DNA from: Astropecten irregularis
Lineage: Eukaryota > Echinodermata > Asteroidea > Paxillosida > Astropectinidae
Length of the DNA: 64,000 bases
Assembly (NCBI GenBank): GCA_963971285.1
Contig: OZ020246.1
Location: 7,671,217 to 7,735,216, forward strand
Direction of reading: 5' to 3'
Position numbers and translations under genes: made by a program. Below the pieces are notes generated by a model. The model ran no database searches and had not been told where the DNA came from. It worked only from the letters and a program-made list of their open reading frames with translations. Positions 1 through 34,632 of the stretch are shown in pieces. Each line of letters begins with the position of its first letter. The stretch's first letter is position 1.

Positions 1-89
1 CATTCATGAATTACATTGGAAACAAACTAATAAGTCTAAGCTCATGATGAACAGGACATTTGATACATGCTTCAGGGATGTAAGTACAC

Positions 90-453
90 TTAAAGGTAAT
101 ATCATACTTTGGTTTTTATCCAAGAAATACAGATTCATGGGCAAAAATATCAAGACATATACAGGAACCGTCATCTTTGAAAATTTCAGTCCCATACGGT
201 GCCCACTTTTTGAGAAAACAGTAAAAAACAGCCACAGTATTTCTTAAATCTTTTCTCTTTTATTTTTGATCTTTTAAAAGATAAAAAAGATTTTCGTTTG
301 TTGTTTTATTAATTTCTGGATAAATACACCATTTCAGGTGGAACAATTTTAAAGCTATGTTTCACCGCCACCATCTTCGTACCCTGTAAGTTATACGTAA
401 ATCTGTGAATATTTCTATTTTGGTTTCTTACCAAAGTATGATACTACCTTTAA
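90..453 (+). repeat. MITE family A, copy A1
   Basis: Flanked by TTAA on both sides (90-93, 450-453). Terminal inverted repeats follow AGGTAGTATCATACTTTGG and its complement. The interior carries the palindrome ATCTTTTAAAAGAT. Family A is non-autonomous with no coding capacity; TTAA duplications are known from piggyBac and Kolobok transposons, so one of those probably mobilised it. Lies in the GPT intron after exon 12. Confidence 0.85.
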
Positions 454-619
454 GCACAAAATTTGCTTTAAGCATGAAAAGTCTTCCTTGATCAAACAGG
501 AGTACCAACCATATTTTCATGTCACGTTTACTGCTTTTGACTTGTGTTAGGCCATTGTTTTGCTGAGCATAACATTCACAAGGAGTTTTGGCTGGCATAC
601 TGATTTCATTTACCAAGGT

Positions 620-680
620 TTTTGGTGCTTAAGCAAATTTTTTGTGCTTAGCAGCTCTATAAAATTGCCCCAGGTTAAAC
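620..680 (+). repeat. Family C fragment
   Basis: Only the right end of a family C MITE (GTGCTTAGCAGCTCTATAAA then AATTGCCCCAGG). Confidence 0.6.
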
Positions 681-883
681 TGCAATGAACGAATGTTGCT
701 ATCAGGGATTGCCTTCGTGCCCGCAGATTCACACGGTATTGGGCTTCCAGGGTATGATTTGCCCTGTGCCAGGATAAAAAGGATTTCATAAAGTGAGCAC
801 TCTCTGGCCTCTGTAGTCCTAGCCACACCAGTAAAACGTTTTGCTTGAGGTCAAGGTCTTATACCCTGTAGCGATGTAGATTA

Positions 884-25138
<24,255 letters not shown>

Positions 25139-26293
25139 TTTTTTTCTATTTCACTTCACTTTATTTAACAGGCGCGGATTCCTTACGATGCGGGTTTACA
25201 TTCCACGTAGGTCAAACGGATACGCGCCACCAGGGTTCACGGCACATGCGCACCGAGTAACTTTTTTTTTCTCCAAGAGTAATGGGTGACAATTTTTGGA
25301 AACTCCCACCTCACTTTTATCGGGATTTGCACTGTTAATAGGTTCGTAATTAGCTTGAATTCCAGTCCAAGATATGGCTTATCTCAGCTACGGTATCTGT
25401 ACTTGTGACATGCAAGCCAGATGGGATACTTACATGGCCGGAAAGTGATAAAAATGGGCAAATTTCACAACTGATTCGGCAAGTGGTTGTTTCGGTTCAC
25501 GTTTCATCCAGCTGTGAGGCTGTACCAAAATATCACAGGGGTTGCTTCAGACTATTTTTTACAAAATCACAACCTGAAAATATAAATTACGATACTGATA
25601 TTTTTAAGTTGATTGAAATACAAGAGTGTGCATTTTTAGATGTCGTTATGTATTTCACTGCTTTTTATTTTGTTAAAATATTATGTTGTATTCGAATTCA
25701 AAAATGCAACTACCCCTTCAAAATAATCAAATGATCCCTTAGAGGTCAAAGTCAACTAGCTTCATCCTCTATGCATAACAGTCCAAAGATCCCATGCCCC
25801 AGCACAATAAATAACAGGACTAGTTCTCGTCTAATCGGACCATGCATCGGACGTACACACATTGAGTCATTCAATCGACGTAGTCGTAGTTGTGCATATT
25901 TATATCGTGGAATTAAATGGTTGACTGAATCATAAAACGACTCTGTTTACTCGCATTCAGACAAGCCAAGCCAGCTGTTGTGACTGTGTGAGGGAGGAAT
26001 ATGTCCTGCAGCCTTGCACTTGCAGTGATTTCCGTGACTGCATGATGGTGCTGAAACAATGTCCACACTGTGACCAACAGGTTTGTACCAAATTGTGGCT
26101 AGGTCATGTAGGTTGACCCATTCATTTTTTCCTAAATAATCAACCATGCTAATTACAGTGTGTCTTAATTCCCCATGCTGTGAAGCAGTACATGTAGCCG
26201 TACTGTATAGTGTATTGACTATTGTAACAGTTAGTTTGTAGACAGTTGACACAAGTCACAGACCGACCTCTGAAATACTAGTATTAATTTCAT
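25139..26293. other. Upstream region of GPT
   Basis: The first ~130 bases left of the GPT start are CG-containing (CGCGGATTCC, ACGCGCCACC) and are the likely core promoter area, although no TATA box is evident. The remainder is AT-rich. An open frame at 25405-25734 has no recognisable domain and is not called. Confidence 0.45.
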
Positions 26294-26693
26294 GTGTGAG
26301 AATAGACCCAGTAACTGGGGCGCTGAACTCCCTTTTTGACTTTTGGGGTTGACGGTCGGTCTAGCGCCCCAGTGGTTTATATTGGTTGAGATGTGTCGTA
26401 CACAGGAAAAACTAAATTTCACGGCACTTGCGCCGAAAATGTCCCCAAATTACACCAAAAACATCTCAAACAGAATTGAAACTCGCTCCATTGCTTCTAC
26501 GAAAGTCAAAGATGAAATACAGCATATTAATTTGTACTCACGATCATTCCTTTTGATGAAAATCGACCTTTTCTGACGAATGTCCAGACGAGAACGTAAA
26601 AAACGGAATTTATTTTGTGTGGCTCTGCTCCACACAAAATGGCGGTCCTACGTCATCGCATGAATATTCATTTTGGTAATTTCCATACTATGC

Positions 26694-26933
26694 GGACGTG
26701 TCGAAACGGAGGCTTAGGCTCAGGCTCAGGCTCCAGCTCTGACATCCATACGCTGAAAATATAGGTTGTGGTTTTTCATTGAAGCTGAAGCTCTGTTTTC
26801 CTTTACACACTAGAGAATCTACTTCAGAACCGCAGCCAAAAGTCTCTATTTTGATGCGCGTTGTGTTAGAATGGATTCACGAAATGGAGCCGGAGCCTGA
26901 AACGGAGCCTGAGCCTCCGTTTCGAAAACGCCC
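26694..26933 (+). repeat. MITE family J, copy J1, nested in the long-arm element
   Basis: Matches J2 at 61260 along its length: GAAACGGAGGCTTAGGCTCA start, TGAAAATATAGGTTGTGG interior, GAGCCTCCGTTTCG end. The matching point in the right arm (near 27601) lacks it, which gives an empty site. Confidence 0.8.
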
Positions 26934-26954
26934 GTAGATCACTTTGCCTCGGCA

Positions 26955-27571
26955 AAATTCCCGGCCCCATAACAACAGTGCCGTTTGTGACAAGCGCCGC
27001 GCTGATTGGTCAATACGCAAGGCAGTGCTCGTGACGTCACAGAAACCATGCGCTGGCCCAACTCGTTACGCACGCACGCAGGGCCGTTTCAGACACGTAC
27101 GAAGCACGCATTACGCGATGTGCCTATTCAAGCACACACGGTGTACGACTACGAAACGACCAACGGTCGGCCGTACGACAACTCGGGCGACCATGCACAA
27201 CCAACAGACTCAACACATGTTGCTATGAATATTCAACGACCTACAATCACGCTCAGATGGTGGCGCAGTTTCGCGGTAAAATGGCAACAAAAGCTGACCA
27301 AAGTTCAAATATACGACTGCGGAGTCCGTGAGTTCTCGAACATCGGCGGGTGACACCACAAAAAATGGTCAAAAGGTCGTTTTTGGTTCCATTCAAAAGA
27401 TCGTGGCGAGGTCTGTCAATGATTCGAGTTGCTGGGTATGTGCCCATGCGCGTCAGTTTCATTCATGAAAACTTCCATTTTTGGTCAGTGCGATGACGTC
27501 ACATAATGAGATGATCGCGACCACGCCCTCTTTTGGCCGTTTCGTGCCCATTTGTGTAAAGGATTTTTCGC
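26955..27571 (+). other. Centre of the long-arm element, possible captured sequence
   Basis: GC-richer than its surroundings. Contains GATTGGTCAAT (inverted CCAAT), GTGACGTCAC (CRE-like, near 27030), then an ATG in good context at 27281 that reads MATKADQSSNIRLRS up to a consensus-like donor GTGAGT at 27328. This looks like a promoter plus a first exon, but I recognise neither, and coding potential over 15 residues is weak evidence. Confidence 0.35.
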
Positions 27572-28021
27572 TGTGCGCGGAGGGAAAGTGATCTACGTAT
27601 CGACACGTCCGCATAGTATGGAAATTACCAAAATGAATATTCATGCGATGACGTAGGACCGCCATTTTGTGTGGAGCAGAGCCACACAAATTTAATTCCG
27701 TTTTTTACGTTCTCGTCTGGACATTCGTCAGAAAAGGTCGATTTTCATCAAAAGGAATGATCGTGAGTACAAATTAATATGCTGTATCTCATCTTTGACT
27801 TTCGTAGAAGCAATGGAGCGAGTTTCAATTCTGTTTGTGATGTTTTTGGTGTAATTTGGGGACATTTTCGGCGCAAGTGCCGTGAATTTTTGTTTTTCCT
27901 GTGTACGACACATCTCAACCAATATAAATCACTGGGGCGCTAGACCGACCGTCAACCCCAAAAGTCAAAAAGGGAGTTCAGCGCCCCAGTTACTGGGTCT
28001 AGTGTGAGAACATGCCTGGCA

Positions 28022-28165
28022 CTAGCCTACTAAAAGTACTAACGTTAACGTTAGCCTAGTAGTACTACTGTACTAGAACTACTCGTCTACTAAAGTACTA
28101 GTACTTTAGTAGGCCTACTTAGTACTAGTAGTAGTAGTAGGCCTACTACTACTAGTAGTGGGCAA
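28022..28165 (+). repeat. TACTAG-rich low-complexity segment
   Basis: Dense overlapping TACT/AGTA/CTAG words that can fold on themselves (AAAGTACTAGTACTTT). Confidence 0.7.
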
Positions 28166-28201
28166 CCTACTAATAGTTACTTGGCCTATTTTAGTATTTG
28201 G

Positions 28202-28325
28202 GGCGTTACCTCAGTTTAGTACACTCAGGTTAGCTGGTACCGAGACCCAGTCGTATTTAGGTAAGTTAGTTTACTGTAGAAGCTGGGTACCGGCTACCCT
28301 GAGTGTACTAAACTGAGGTAATGCC
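28202..28325 (+). repeat. Foldback MITE with 8-bp target duplication
   Basis: Inverted ends GGCGTTACCTCAGTTTAGTA and complement, 124 bp. Flanked by GTATTTGG on both sides (28194-28201 and 28326-28333). Lies just upstream of the plus-strand gene and may be in its promoter. Confidence 0.85.
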
Positions 28326-28398
28326 GTATTTGGAGCAATTGCACTTTAAGAATACACCGGTCCGTCACCCGAAAAATAGGCCTACCCCCTAAAATTCA

Positions 28399-28508
28399 AT
28401 GGATACGAGGTCGAGCGAATCGCAGATGGCGAGAAAGAAATGTGTGGCCCATGTGTGGTGTACATGCCAGCTTATTAGAGAACAAAGCATCCCTATGAAC
28501 CACGCTAA
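28399..28508 (+). CDS. Unrecognised gene, candidate exon 1
   Basis: ATG at 28399 follows an in-frame stop (TAA at 28390) and a second in-frame ATG is at 28426. Reads [20 protein letters not shown] then CTCQLIREQ. Ends AA before GTGAAT, a weaker donor. Confidence 0.4.
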
Positions 28509-31500
28509 GTGAATGGGGAAGGTTGGAAAAAATTCTAAGTCCAATGTGGGTCCGGGGAAGTGGCAACGCGGATACGAGGATACAAAGTGAAACTGTTTAT
28601 ACAGGCCTTTTGTGTGATCAGTGGAGCGTGTCTGTGTAGCCGGCTGTGAGGTGGGAGAGGTGAGTGGCGGGGTATTCGGCAATTTCTCCATGTACGATTG
28701 TACGTGTAGATGATCATGTACTACATGTAACTAACTGTCTACTGTATGTACTGACTACAGTCATGCAGTACAGTACTACTAGTAATAAAAAAGTGGTAGC
28801 GCTGCACACTGGACAGTCAAGCATCAATATATTATATTAATATAAATTAATACGATTACGACTTAACGTATACAACAAGGAACCAATAAGCAATATGCAC
28901 GAATCCCACCCATGAGCCAGCACATGATTTGTTCATGTGCACTCAACAAGCACTGAGTATGCAGTGCTTATCTACGTCGATGAAGGGCAAGTCTTATTTG
29001 CATATTATCCATCTTCCCCCCTCCCAAATCATAAATATTCATAATATGCATACAGTACACGTAGATATGTACAATAACTGAATGATCCCCATCTTATTGC
29101 CATATGATTAATTTGCTTATTCCTCATCATGTAGTCTAAGGATTGCTCTTTATTCTATCCTGTCAGATGTACAATCTTATCATTGTCTATTTGTGTGGTG
29201 TAATTGTATGCATTTTTAAAAATCAAATATCTTTGAAATCTTTTCTCATGTTATGTGAATTTGCTGCAAGAATGTTTGATGTTGATTATAAAGGAAAAGG
29301 TAGGAGAACTGCAAAGCAGATATGAAAATCTGAAAAGAAAACAAATATTCATCCGACTCAGATGATTACATTCAGTTTTGATAAATGCATGCATAAATTA
29401 ATTAGTGTCAATGTCTCTATAGGTACCAGTTGCCTGCAAGGGATGCTACTGTGGCTATGAGTTCTTCCAACGAAGGGTTTATCACTCTAAACCTGAACCA
29501 TCATCTTCAGGTATAGTATTACATGTACAACAACTTTCAACACGTATCATACATACAGTATGTACACGTATGTTTGATACTGTATATACAGTGGAGCATG
29601 ACTTTTGTAGCATACCGAAACAGAAATCTTGACAGATTTACCTAAAACTTACAGGGTATAAAGATGGTGATGGTAGAAACATACCATTAAAAGTTTTCAG
29701 CCTGAAATGCTGCGTCTTTTCTTTGCCCAGAAAAGAGTAAAACAAGTGACCAAAATTATTTTTGATCTTTTAAAGATAAAAAAGAGATGTATGTGTACAT
29801 GTATCAGCTATTTTTTGTCTATGTCAGAGTACATAACATTGCATAATACATATCACCATAGATCCTAACAGTAAGAATCGACGGACAGGCCGTGTGAAGA
29901 GAGAGAGACCTGACTATTACAGTGCCAGTGAGTTTGAGACGCATCTAAGAAGGGTAAGCATGTATGCCTCAACTCATCATAGTCAATACAACACCAGTCC
30001 TTGCTTGTTGTGGGAAATTTCATCCATCTGAAATCCAGTTCATCTGATTCAATCATAAATGTACTGGGAACATTCCTCAGAAATCTTTCAGACTGGTCCA
30101 TGACACTCCATTCCACTTTTTGAATAAAGACTTGCAAATGAATTGCTGGATCTGTATAATTTCAAGGATTTTGTTTGTTTGTTTATTTTTTAACATTCTG
30201 ACAAATGAAACAATTCAATAGCACTCCGCACTTGCGCTAAAAATAGCACACTAGCTCAGACAAACATTGCAACCATGCGTGTGTAAGTCAATGTTTGTAC
30301 ACTCGTGACGTCATTAGTGCTGAGCGCTATTCAATTCAATATGGGGCTTATGGGGAACAGCCTTTTGACAGACATGACATACATACAAACAGAACAAGAA
30401 TGAACGAACGGAGGTTCACATAAATTCTGGTCAGCTAGTGTAATAACAAAAAAGGCAATGATAATGTTCACCTAAATGCTGATCAAGATTTGCAAATGAA
30501 ATATATCTGGTACATTTATTTTTCAGTTGTCCAACAAGAATGACAGGTGTGGTAGTGGAAGCAAATCACTTAAGAGTCCAAAGAAGAAACACAGAGGACG
30601 TCCTCGAAAGAAGGGAGGAACGCTCAACAAACCCACAAAGGCCAAAGAAGAAAATTCAAAAGCAGGTCAGTTTATCATCAAATGAGCTATTTCATACCAT
30701 TGTTGCAGAAAGGCATATTTAGGACAAGCTACAACCAGTTGTAACTGGAGATTTGCCTACATTTAAAGTGGAATAAATCTACAAGTTACCACCTTTTTTA
30801 TCAACTCCAAACATTGAAAAGTCTACATACAACCTCCTGCCCAGGGCCAAAACACAGTGTTGAAGTATTCGTACTCGAACTCGAGTACAACTCGATAACC
30901 ACTAAGTGCTTGGCCCATACTAGGTCATAAGTACTCGTAATTTTGTACTCAGAGTCTCAGACTCGTCCCCGAACTCGACAAATTTTACTTGGTGAGCTCG
31001 ATCCCAGTTGCAAGTAACTTACTAAAATAATGATGAATGTATTGTGTTATCGACTCTATGCAGCTCATTTGTATTGTCCTATTCACAAGGAACACTACAA
31101 AAATACCAGCGAAATATATTGCAACCTTCTTTTTCTTGACCGCGTTTATCATATGTACCATTTTCTAACTAACAGGGTAAGGAAAGATTATGTGGGGAGA
31201 GGTTGTGCACATGTACCCAAACGCATCACATTCTCTAATGGGTGCATGCTGGCGCAATGTTCTAGTTTAAAAATGTACTCGGGAAGAAAGTCGGGATGTA
31301 CTCGATGTCTTTGTATTCGAACTTGGCTTGTACTCGGACTCTGAAAATTTGATTTCGTTTTTTTGGCCCAGGACTCGATTAAAAAGTACTCGGACTAGGC
31401 CCGTAATCAGCACTTTGTGTACTCGGAAAACTCGGTTCTCTAATGTTGGTACTCGACTACAACACTGGCCAAACATCAGAGTTGACATTTAGTGGTCCTG

Positions 31501-33304
31501 GGCCCTGGGGGGTGATCAGGGTAATGCATTGTACACCTGTATGCGCTTAATTTTATTTACAACAGATGCATGTACTTTTGAACCATGTGACATGATCAGA
31601 TCTCTCCCAATGAAATGACTTTGTCTTTGTCTCCTATCCAGAGTCTAAAGAAAGCAAGGAGGAAGATGTTTATGCCAATGTGTCTACAGAGAATGCCTTT
31701 GTGTACTCAGTCGTCTTAGCTGAGATCAACCGTAAACTGCAGGGCCAATGGAATGGTCCCGCTGGCACGTGCAACAAAGATCAAGTCAAGGCTGAGAGCT
31801 CGCAGTATGTTTTTTCCGAGAATAACATGTAGATGGACGACATTATTAAAGTGAACTGATTTATGTGGGAAAGCAATGTGATTCCACTCGCTACATTTCA
31901 TTTCAGGTTTTAAATGAAAATTTCACAAGTTACAATCAATCAGCATGTGAAATGAACAATGCTGGCCTCAACTTTTAAAAAAGAAGACCGAGACAAACTC
32001 ACCAGGGGTCGATTTCACGAAGCCCTGCGATCAATCATAACTCGAGTTACGAAGGATAACCCATCGAAGGGGACCTATCATACGTAGGGCTGCAATGCAT
32101 CAAAAGTGTTACGATTGATAGTAAGTTACGAAGAGTTTGGTGAAATTGACCCCTGAACTTTCAGGATATCACAGGGTATAAACAATAAAATGACAGTACA
32201 TGCAAATTTACACCCAATGTCCAGGCTAATTGAGGCCACCTCTAGATGTAACATGATTTTGTAGATACAACATGATTTTGAAATTTGAATTAAAATAGTT
32301 TTTATAATCATCAAATAACCACAAGGGAAACTGACTGAATTTGAAGTCATTGAAAAGTGAACAAAGACAAATTGACTGGAGCGGGATTTGAACCGGTGAC
32401 CTCCTGAATACCATACAGGTGCTCTACCAACTGAGCCATCCAAAAATATAGTTTTTGTATAAACTGTCATTTATTTTGACCAACCATGTTAGAATTGTTA
32501 ATTTCCATGAGTATGGGTTAAATTTTTGTGTTTGTATCAACTTATTATTGATAGAATGATAACATTTTAAATTGAATTAATAATTGAAAGTTTTGTCCAG
32601 AGCCAACGAAGAGTGCCCCTTCTCCTCCCCTCCTGGTGTCTACTCAGTTGGCCTTTCAAACCACTGACCTTACAAACTCTTCCAAACCCTCATCAAACAC
32701 TTCAGACTTAGTAGAGGTAAGGCTTTGGAAGCGGAAACAGCCGTTTGGAATTGGTCTTAGCTTGGATAAAGTGTCAGTGTTTTAAAGTGGCTTTAAAACG
32801 AAAGCCCTGCAATCGATCGTAATTGAACCCGGGCCACATTAATGAGAGGCGAGTGCCTAACGCACTTGGCACCTATGCCCTGGAATGGCATGGAAATACC
32901 CAAGCTTTTTAAAACTTTAAAACAATTGGCTTGGGGAAAGTGAAACTAGAAGACAGACATACTTGGAAATGTCTAGGACTTGCAAACAATTGGTGCTTCA
33001 ACTGGCAGGCTTTAAAAAATATTCCAGATAACTCTGTAATACTCAAACCTGCATTCATAATCATTGGATTCTCAGCAGAGGTGCATTAGGGCAAAAGTAT
33101 AATGCTCACATGTCCGTCTCCTGAGTATTCGATGCATTGTATTGTACATTGTAATTAATATGTAAATAGTTATTTTTGAATAGGCATTATCTATCTAATT
33201 ATTGTTTTATTATACTTATCATGCACTTAAATAAACAATTAAAATTAAAGAGTTGTTGTTCTCCTTGTTTATGTCTACAGAAAGAATTCAGGGTTTGGAA
33301 GTGA
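28399..33304 (+). CDS. Unrecognised basic Cys-rich protein with AT-hook-like motif, multi-exon
   Basis: I infer this gene from a chain of short open exons with good splice borders and compatible phases: 28399-28508, 29271-29299, 29430-29510, 29862-29953, 30527-30665, 31642-31731 or to a stop at 31832, 32601-32716, 33281-33304. Predicted product is 213 residues if it stops in exon 6, or about 226 if exon 6 uses the GTAAAC donor at 31732 and continues. Visible: a Cys cluster C15, C21, C23 and C49-x2-C52-x-C54, a basic RGRPR AT-hook core at 127-131 inside [13 protein letters not shown], and a Ser/Thr-rich C-terminus. This suggests a DNA-binding nuclear protein, but I do not recognise the family. 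Exon 1 is the least certain part. MITEs and a hAT-like element occupy its introns. Confidence 0.55.
29271..29299 (+). CDS. Unrecognised gene, candidate exon 2
   Basis: Short exon MFDVDYKGK between TTGCTGCAAG and GTAGGA. Fits the phases of its neighbours. Confidence 0.4.
29430..29510 (+). CDS. Unrecognised gene, exon 3
   Basis: [20 protein letters not shown] then PEPSSS. The acceptor may be at 29429 (GGTACCAG) or 29422 (CTATAG); the first keeps frame with exon 2. Cys pattern C-x2-C-x-C. Confidence 0.6.
29596..29792 (-). repeat. Family A fragment
   Basis: Half element: GTAGCATACCGAAACAGAAA through ATTTTTGATCTTTTAAAGAT. Between exons 3 and 4 of the plus-strand gene. Confidence 0.75.
29862..29953 (+). 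CDS. Unrecognised gene, exon 4
   Basis: [20 protein letters not shown] then [10 protein letters not shown], acceptor CACCATAG, donor GTAAGC. Strongly basic. Confidence 0.65.
30217..30331 (+). repeat. MITE family D, copy D2
   Basis: AATAGCACTCCGCAC start and GTGCTGAGCGCTATT end. ATTCAAT occurs directly next to both AGC ends, a possible 7-bp duplication. Interior TGACGTCATTAGTGC as in D1. Confidence 0.8.
30527..30665 (+). CDS. Unrecognised gene, exon 5 with AT-hook-like motif
   Basis: Acceptor TTATTTTTCAG, donor GTCAGT. Contains [16 protein letters not shown], a classic AT-hook-type core RGRPR in a lysine-rich setting. Confidence 0.7.
30855..31467 (+). mobile_element. Non-autonomous hAT-like element with TACTCG repeats
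   Basis: Inverted ends CAGTGTTGAAGTATTCGTAC and GGTACTCGACTACAACACTG. Flanked by GCCAAAACA on the left and GCCAAACA on the right, an 8-bp duplication with one A inserted. About a dozen TACTCG/CGAGTA words near both ends are likely transposase binding sites. 613 bp, no transposase. In an intron of the plus-strand gene. Confidence 0.8.
31642..31832 (+). CDS. Unrecognised gene, exon 6 (internal or terminal)
   Basis: Acceptor CTCCTATCCAG. Reads [20 protein letters not shown] then [12 protein letters not shown]. If it is terminal the frame runs to TAG at 31830-31832. The donors at 31732 (GTAAAC) and 31805 (GTATGT) are alternatives; only the first matches the phase of exon 7. Confidence 0.6.
32003..32155 (+). 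repeat. MITE family E, copy E1
   Basis: CAGGGGTCGATTTCACGAAG and its near complement at the right end; 153 bp, largely palindromic. Second copy at 60636. Confidence 0.8.
32307..32442 (-). repeat. tRNA-derived SINE, copy 4
   Basis: Head with B-box GGTTCAAATCCC and A-box TGGCTCAGTTGG, plus the full tail ending TTATTTGATGAT. The best example for defining the family. Confidence 0.8.
32601..32716 (+). CDS. Unrecognised gene, candidate exon 7
   Basis: Acceptor TTTTGTCCAG, donor GTAAGG. Only one frame is open: [18 protein letters not shown] then a Ser/Thr-rich run ending SDLVE. Confidence 0.5.
33196..33247 (+). repeat. Duplicated AT-rich 3'-tail-like block, first copy
   Basis: ATTGTTTTATTATACTTATC then TAAATAAACAATTAAAAT; recurs at 33807-33866 with the preceding ACATTGTAATT segment. 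Possibly ends of retroposed sequences or duplicated 3' ends. Confidence 0.5.
33281..33304 (+). CDS. Unrecognised gene, candidate terminal exon
   Basis: Strong acceptor TTTATGTCTACAG, then KEFRVWK and TGA, in phase with exon 7. Short, so tentative. Confidence 0.4.
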   Translation, partial: KEFRVWK

Positions 33305-33315
33305 CTTCTTTTTTT

Positions 33316-33486
33316 AATAGGGTTCCGCGCTCAAGCTATTTATAGAATACGCTCTTTATATCAACAGCTATAGTTACCTGGATGTTTGGACAAATATCAC
33401 AAAGTTTAAGTGTAAGTTAATGGGACAATGTGCGACTTGTTTTGTCCGCACTTCTGAATGTGACGTCACGAGCGCGGAGCCCTATT
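33316..33486 (+). repeat. MITE family D-like, copy D3
   Basis: AATAGGGTTCCGCGCTC and GAGCGCGGAGCCCTATT inverted ends with an interior TGACGTCACGAGC. Diverged from D1/D2. Would lie in the 3' UTR of the plus-strand gene. Confidence 0.7.
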
Positions 33487-33845
33487 GGCCCCTGAATGGA
33501 TATCAACACTCATTGTAATTTAGAGCCTGGGTTTAAGCAGGTTAAAGTTACATGTATCTTGGCCTTGACTTTAATAGAAACAGAAATTGGGTTTCGAAAC
33601 AGTCCTGGTCTGGGAAATGTTCAGTATTAAGGAATTGTACTGACTTAAAAACTTAGTTTTGGAGAACAACTGTTGGCGCTGGCCTGATATACATGGTGCT
33701 TTGTAACAAACCTGCTTTGAATATATTCCATGTATCTTTGTAATACTGGAACCTGTCTTTTACATTGTAATTTGTAAATATTTATTTTTTGCATCAAAGA
33801 CTTTATATATACATCCATTGTTTTATCATACTCATTATGTGCTTT

Positions 33846-33851
33846 AATAAA
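33846..33851 (+). terminator. Polyadenylation signal
   Basis: AATAAA about 540 bases past the candidate stop at 33304. A similar AATAAACAATTAAAAT occurs at 33231 as part of a duplicated block. Confidence 0.4.
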
Positions 33852-33869
33852 CAATTAAAATCTTACAGG

Positions 33870-34632
33870 AAAGTTATTCTCTTTTATTTCATTTTCTGGA
33901 ATACGGTATAATGTTTTCTGAAAAACGATCAAAGCAAGATTAAAACATTATTCATTGTAAACTATAGTTGCATTCTGCATCCGCACAAAAATCTCCACTT
34001 TAAAACAGCCACTTTTGCAATGGATATTGAGCTTTCAGATCTCAATATTTTGAAATCTGTGCACAGAGTTTTCTTCTGCAAATTTTTTTTTTCAGGAACA
34101 AACCCTGAGAGTTATTGATCAATTTAAATAGCGCCCTCGTGCGGACTGATTGTCCCTGTTGGATACACCGGCTTGAGCGAAGACTATGAAATAATGGGAA
34201 CAGCTGATTCGTGCCATGGGGGACACAGTGCTTTGGCTGGATGCCATATGCGCGTGTAGTGGAAACAAGGCATTTTACGTGCTTTGTGAGCCAAATGTTT
34301 GCGAAAAAAAATGAACTCCGCCACGCGATCTGATTTCACGAGCACAAGGGGGAAAATTATATTTTTTGTATCATGACATGTAAAGCAATAGCGGCACGTG
34401 TACTTCATGGGGTCATTTGCATAATGGAAAGGCTAGTGACTAGTGAGCACTGCTGATGCATTATTACAAATATTGAATTGTAGGCCCAATAGTTGTTGTT
34501 GTTTTTTTCCTGAAAGGTCACCAGTAAAAGTAAACATGACGGTAAAGTCTCGTGATCAATATCGACAATATCAATAAAAAATAATAATGAATGAATAAAT
34601 GAATAAATAAATAAAGCAAGAATCACCCCCCT
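33870..34632. other. Intergenic, nothing recognised
   Basis: No splice-supported exon, repeat family or RNA gene seen; an AATAAATGAATAAATAAA-like run near 34585. Confidence 0.4.

Larger units (their letters stand above)
26303..28002 (+). mobile_element. Long-inverted-repeat (Mutator-like) element
   Basis: Both ends read TAGACCCAGTAACTGGGGCG in opposite directions. Arms of about 410-430 bp (26303-26953 once the nested J1 is removed, and 27572-28002) are nearly identical inverted copies. A perfect 9-bp direct repeat GTGTGAGAA flanks it (26294-26302 and 28003-28011). Long arms plus 9-bp duplications are the hallmark of Mutator-like elements. The 617-bp centre is GC-richer, has no transposase, and contains CCAAT-like and TGACGTCA motifs, so it is non-autonomous and may carry captured host sequence. 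Confidence 0.85.

Noticed and set aside
26944..27353. Two open frames (94 and 115 codons) in the centre of the long-arm element
   Set aside because: Overlapping frames in GC-richer DNA; no transposase motif. Only the short ATG-to-donor segment at 27281 is kept as a speculation.
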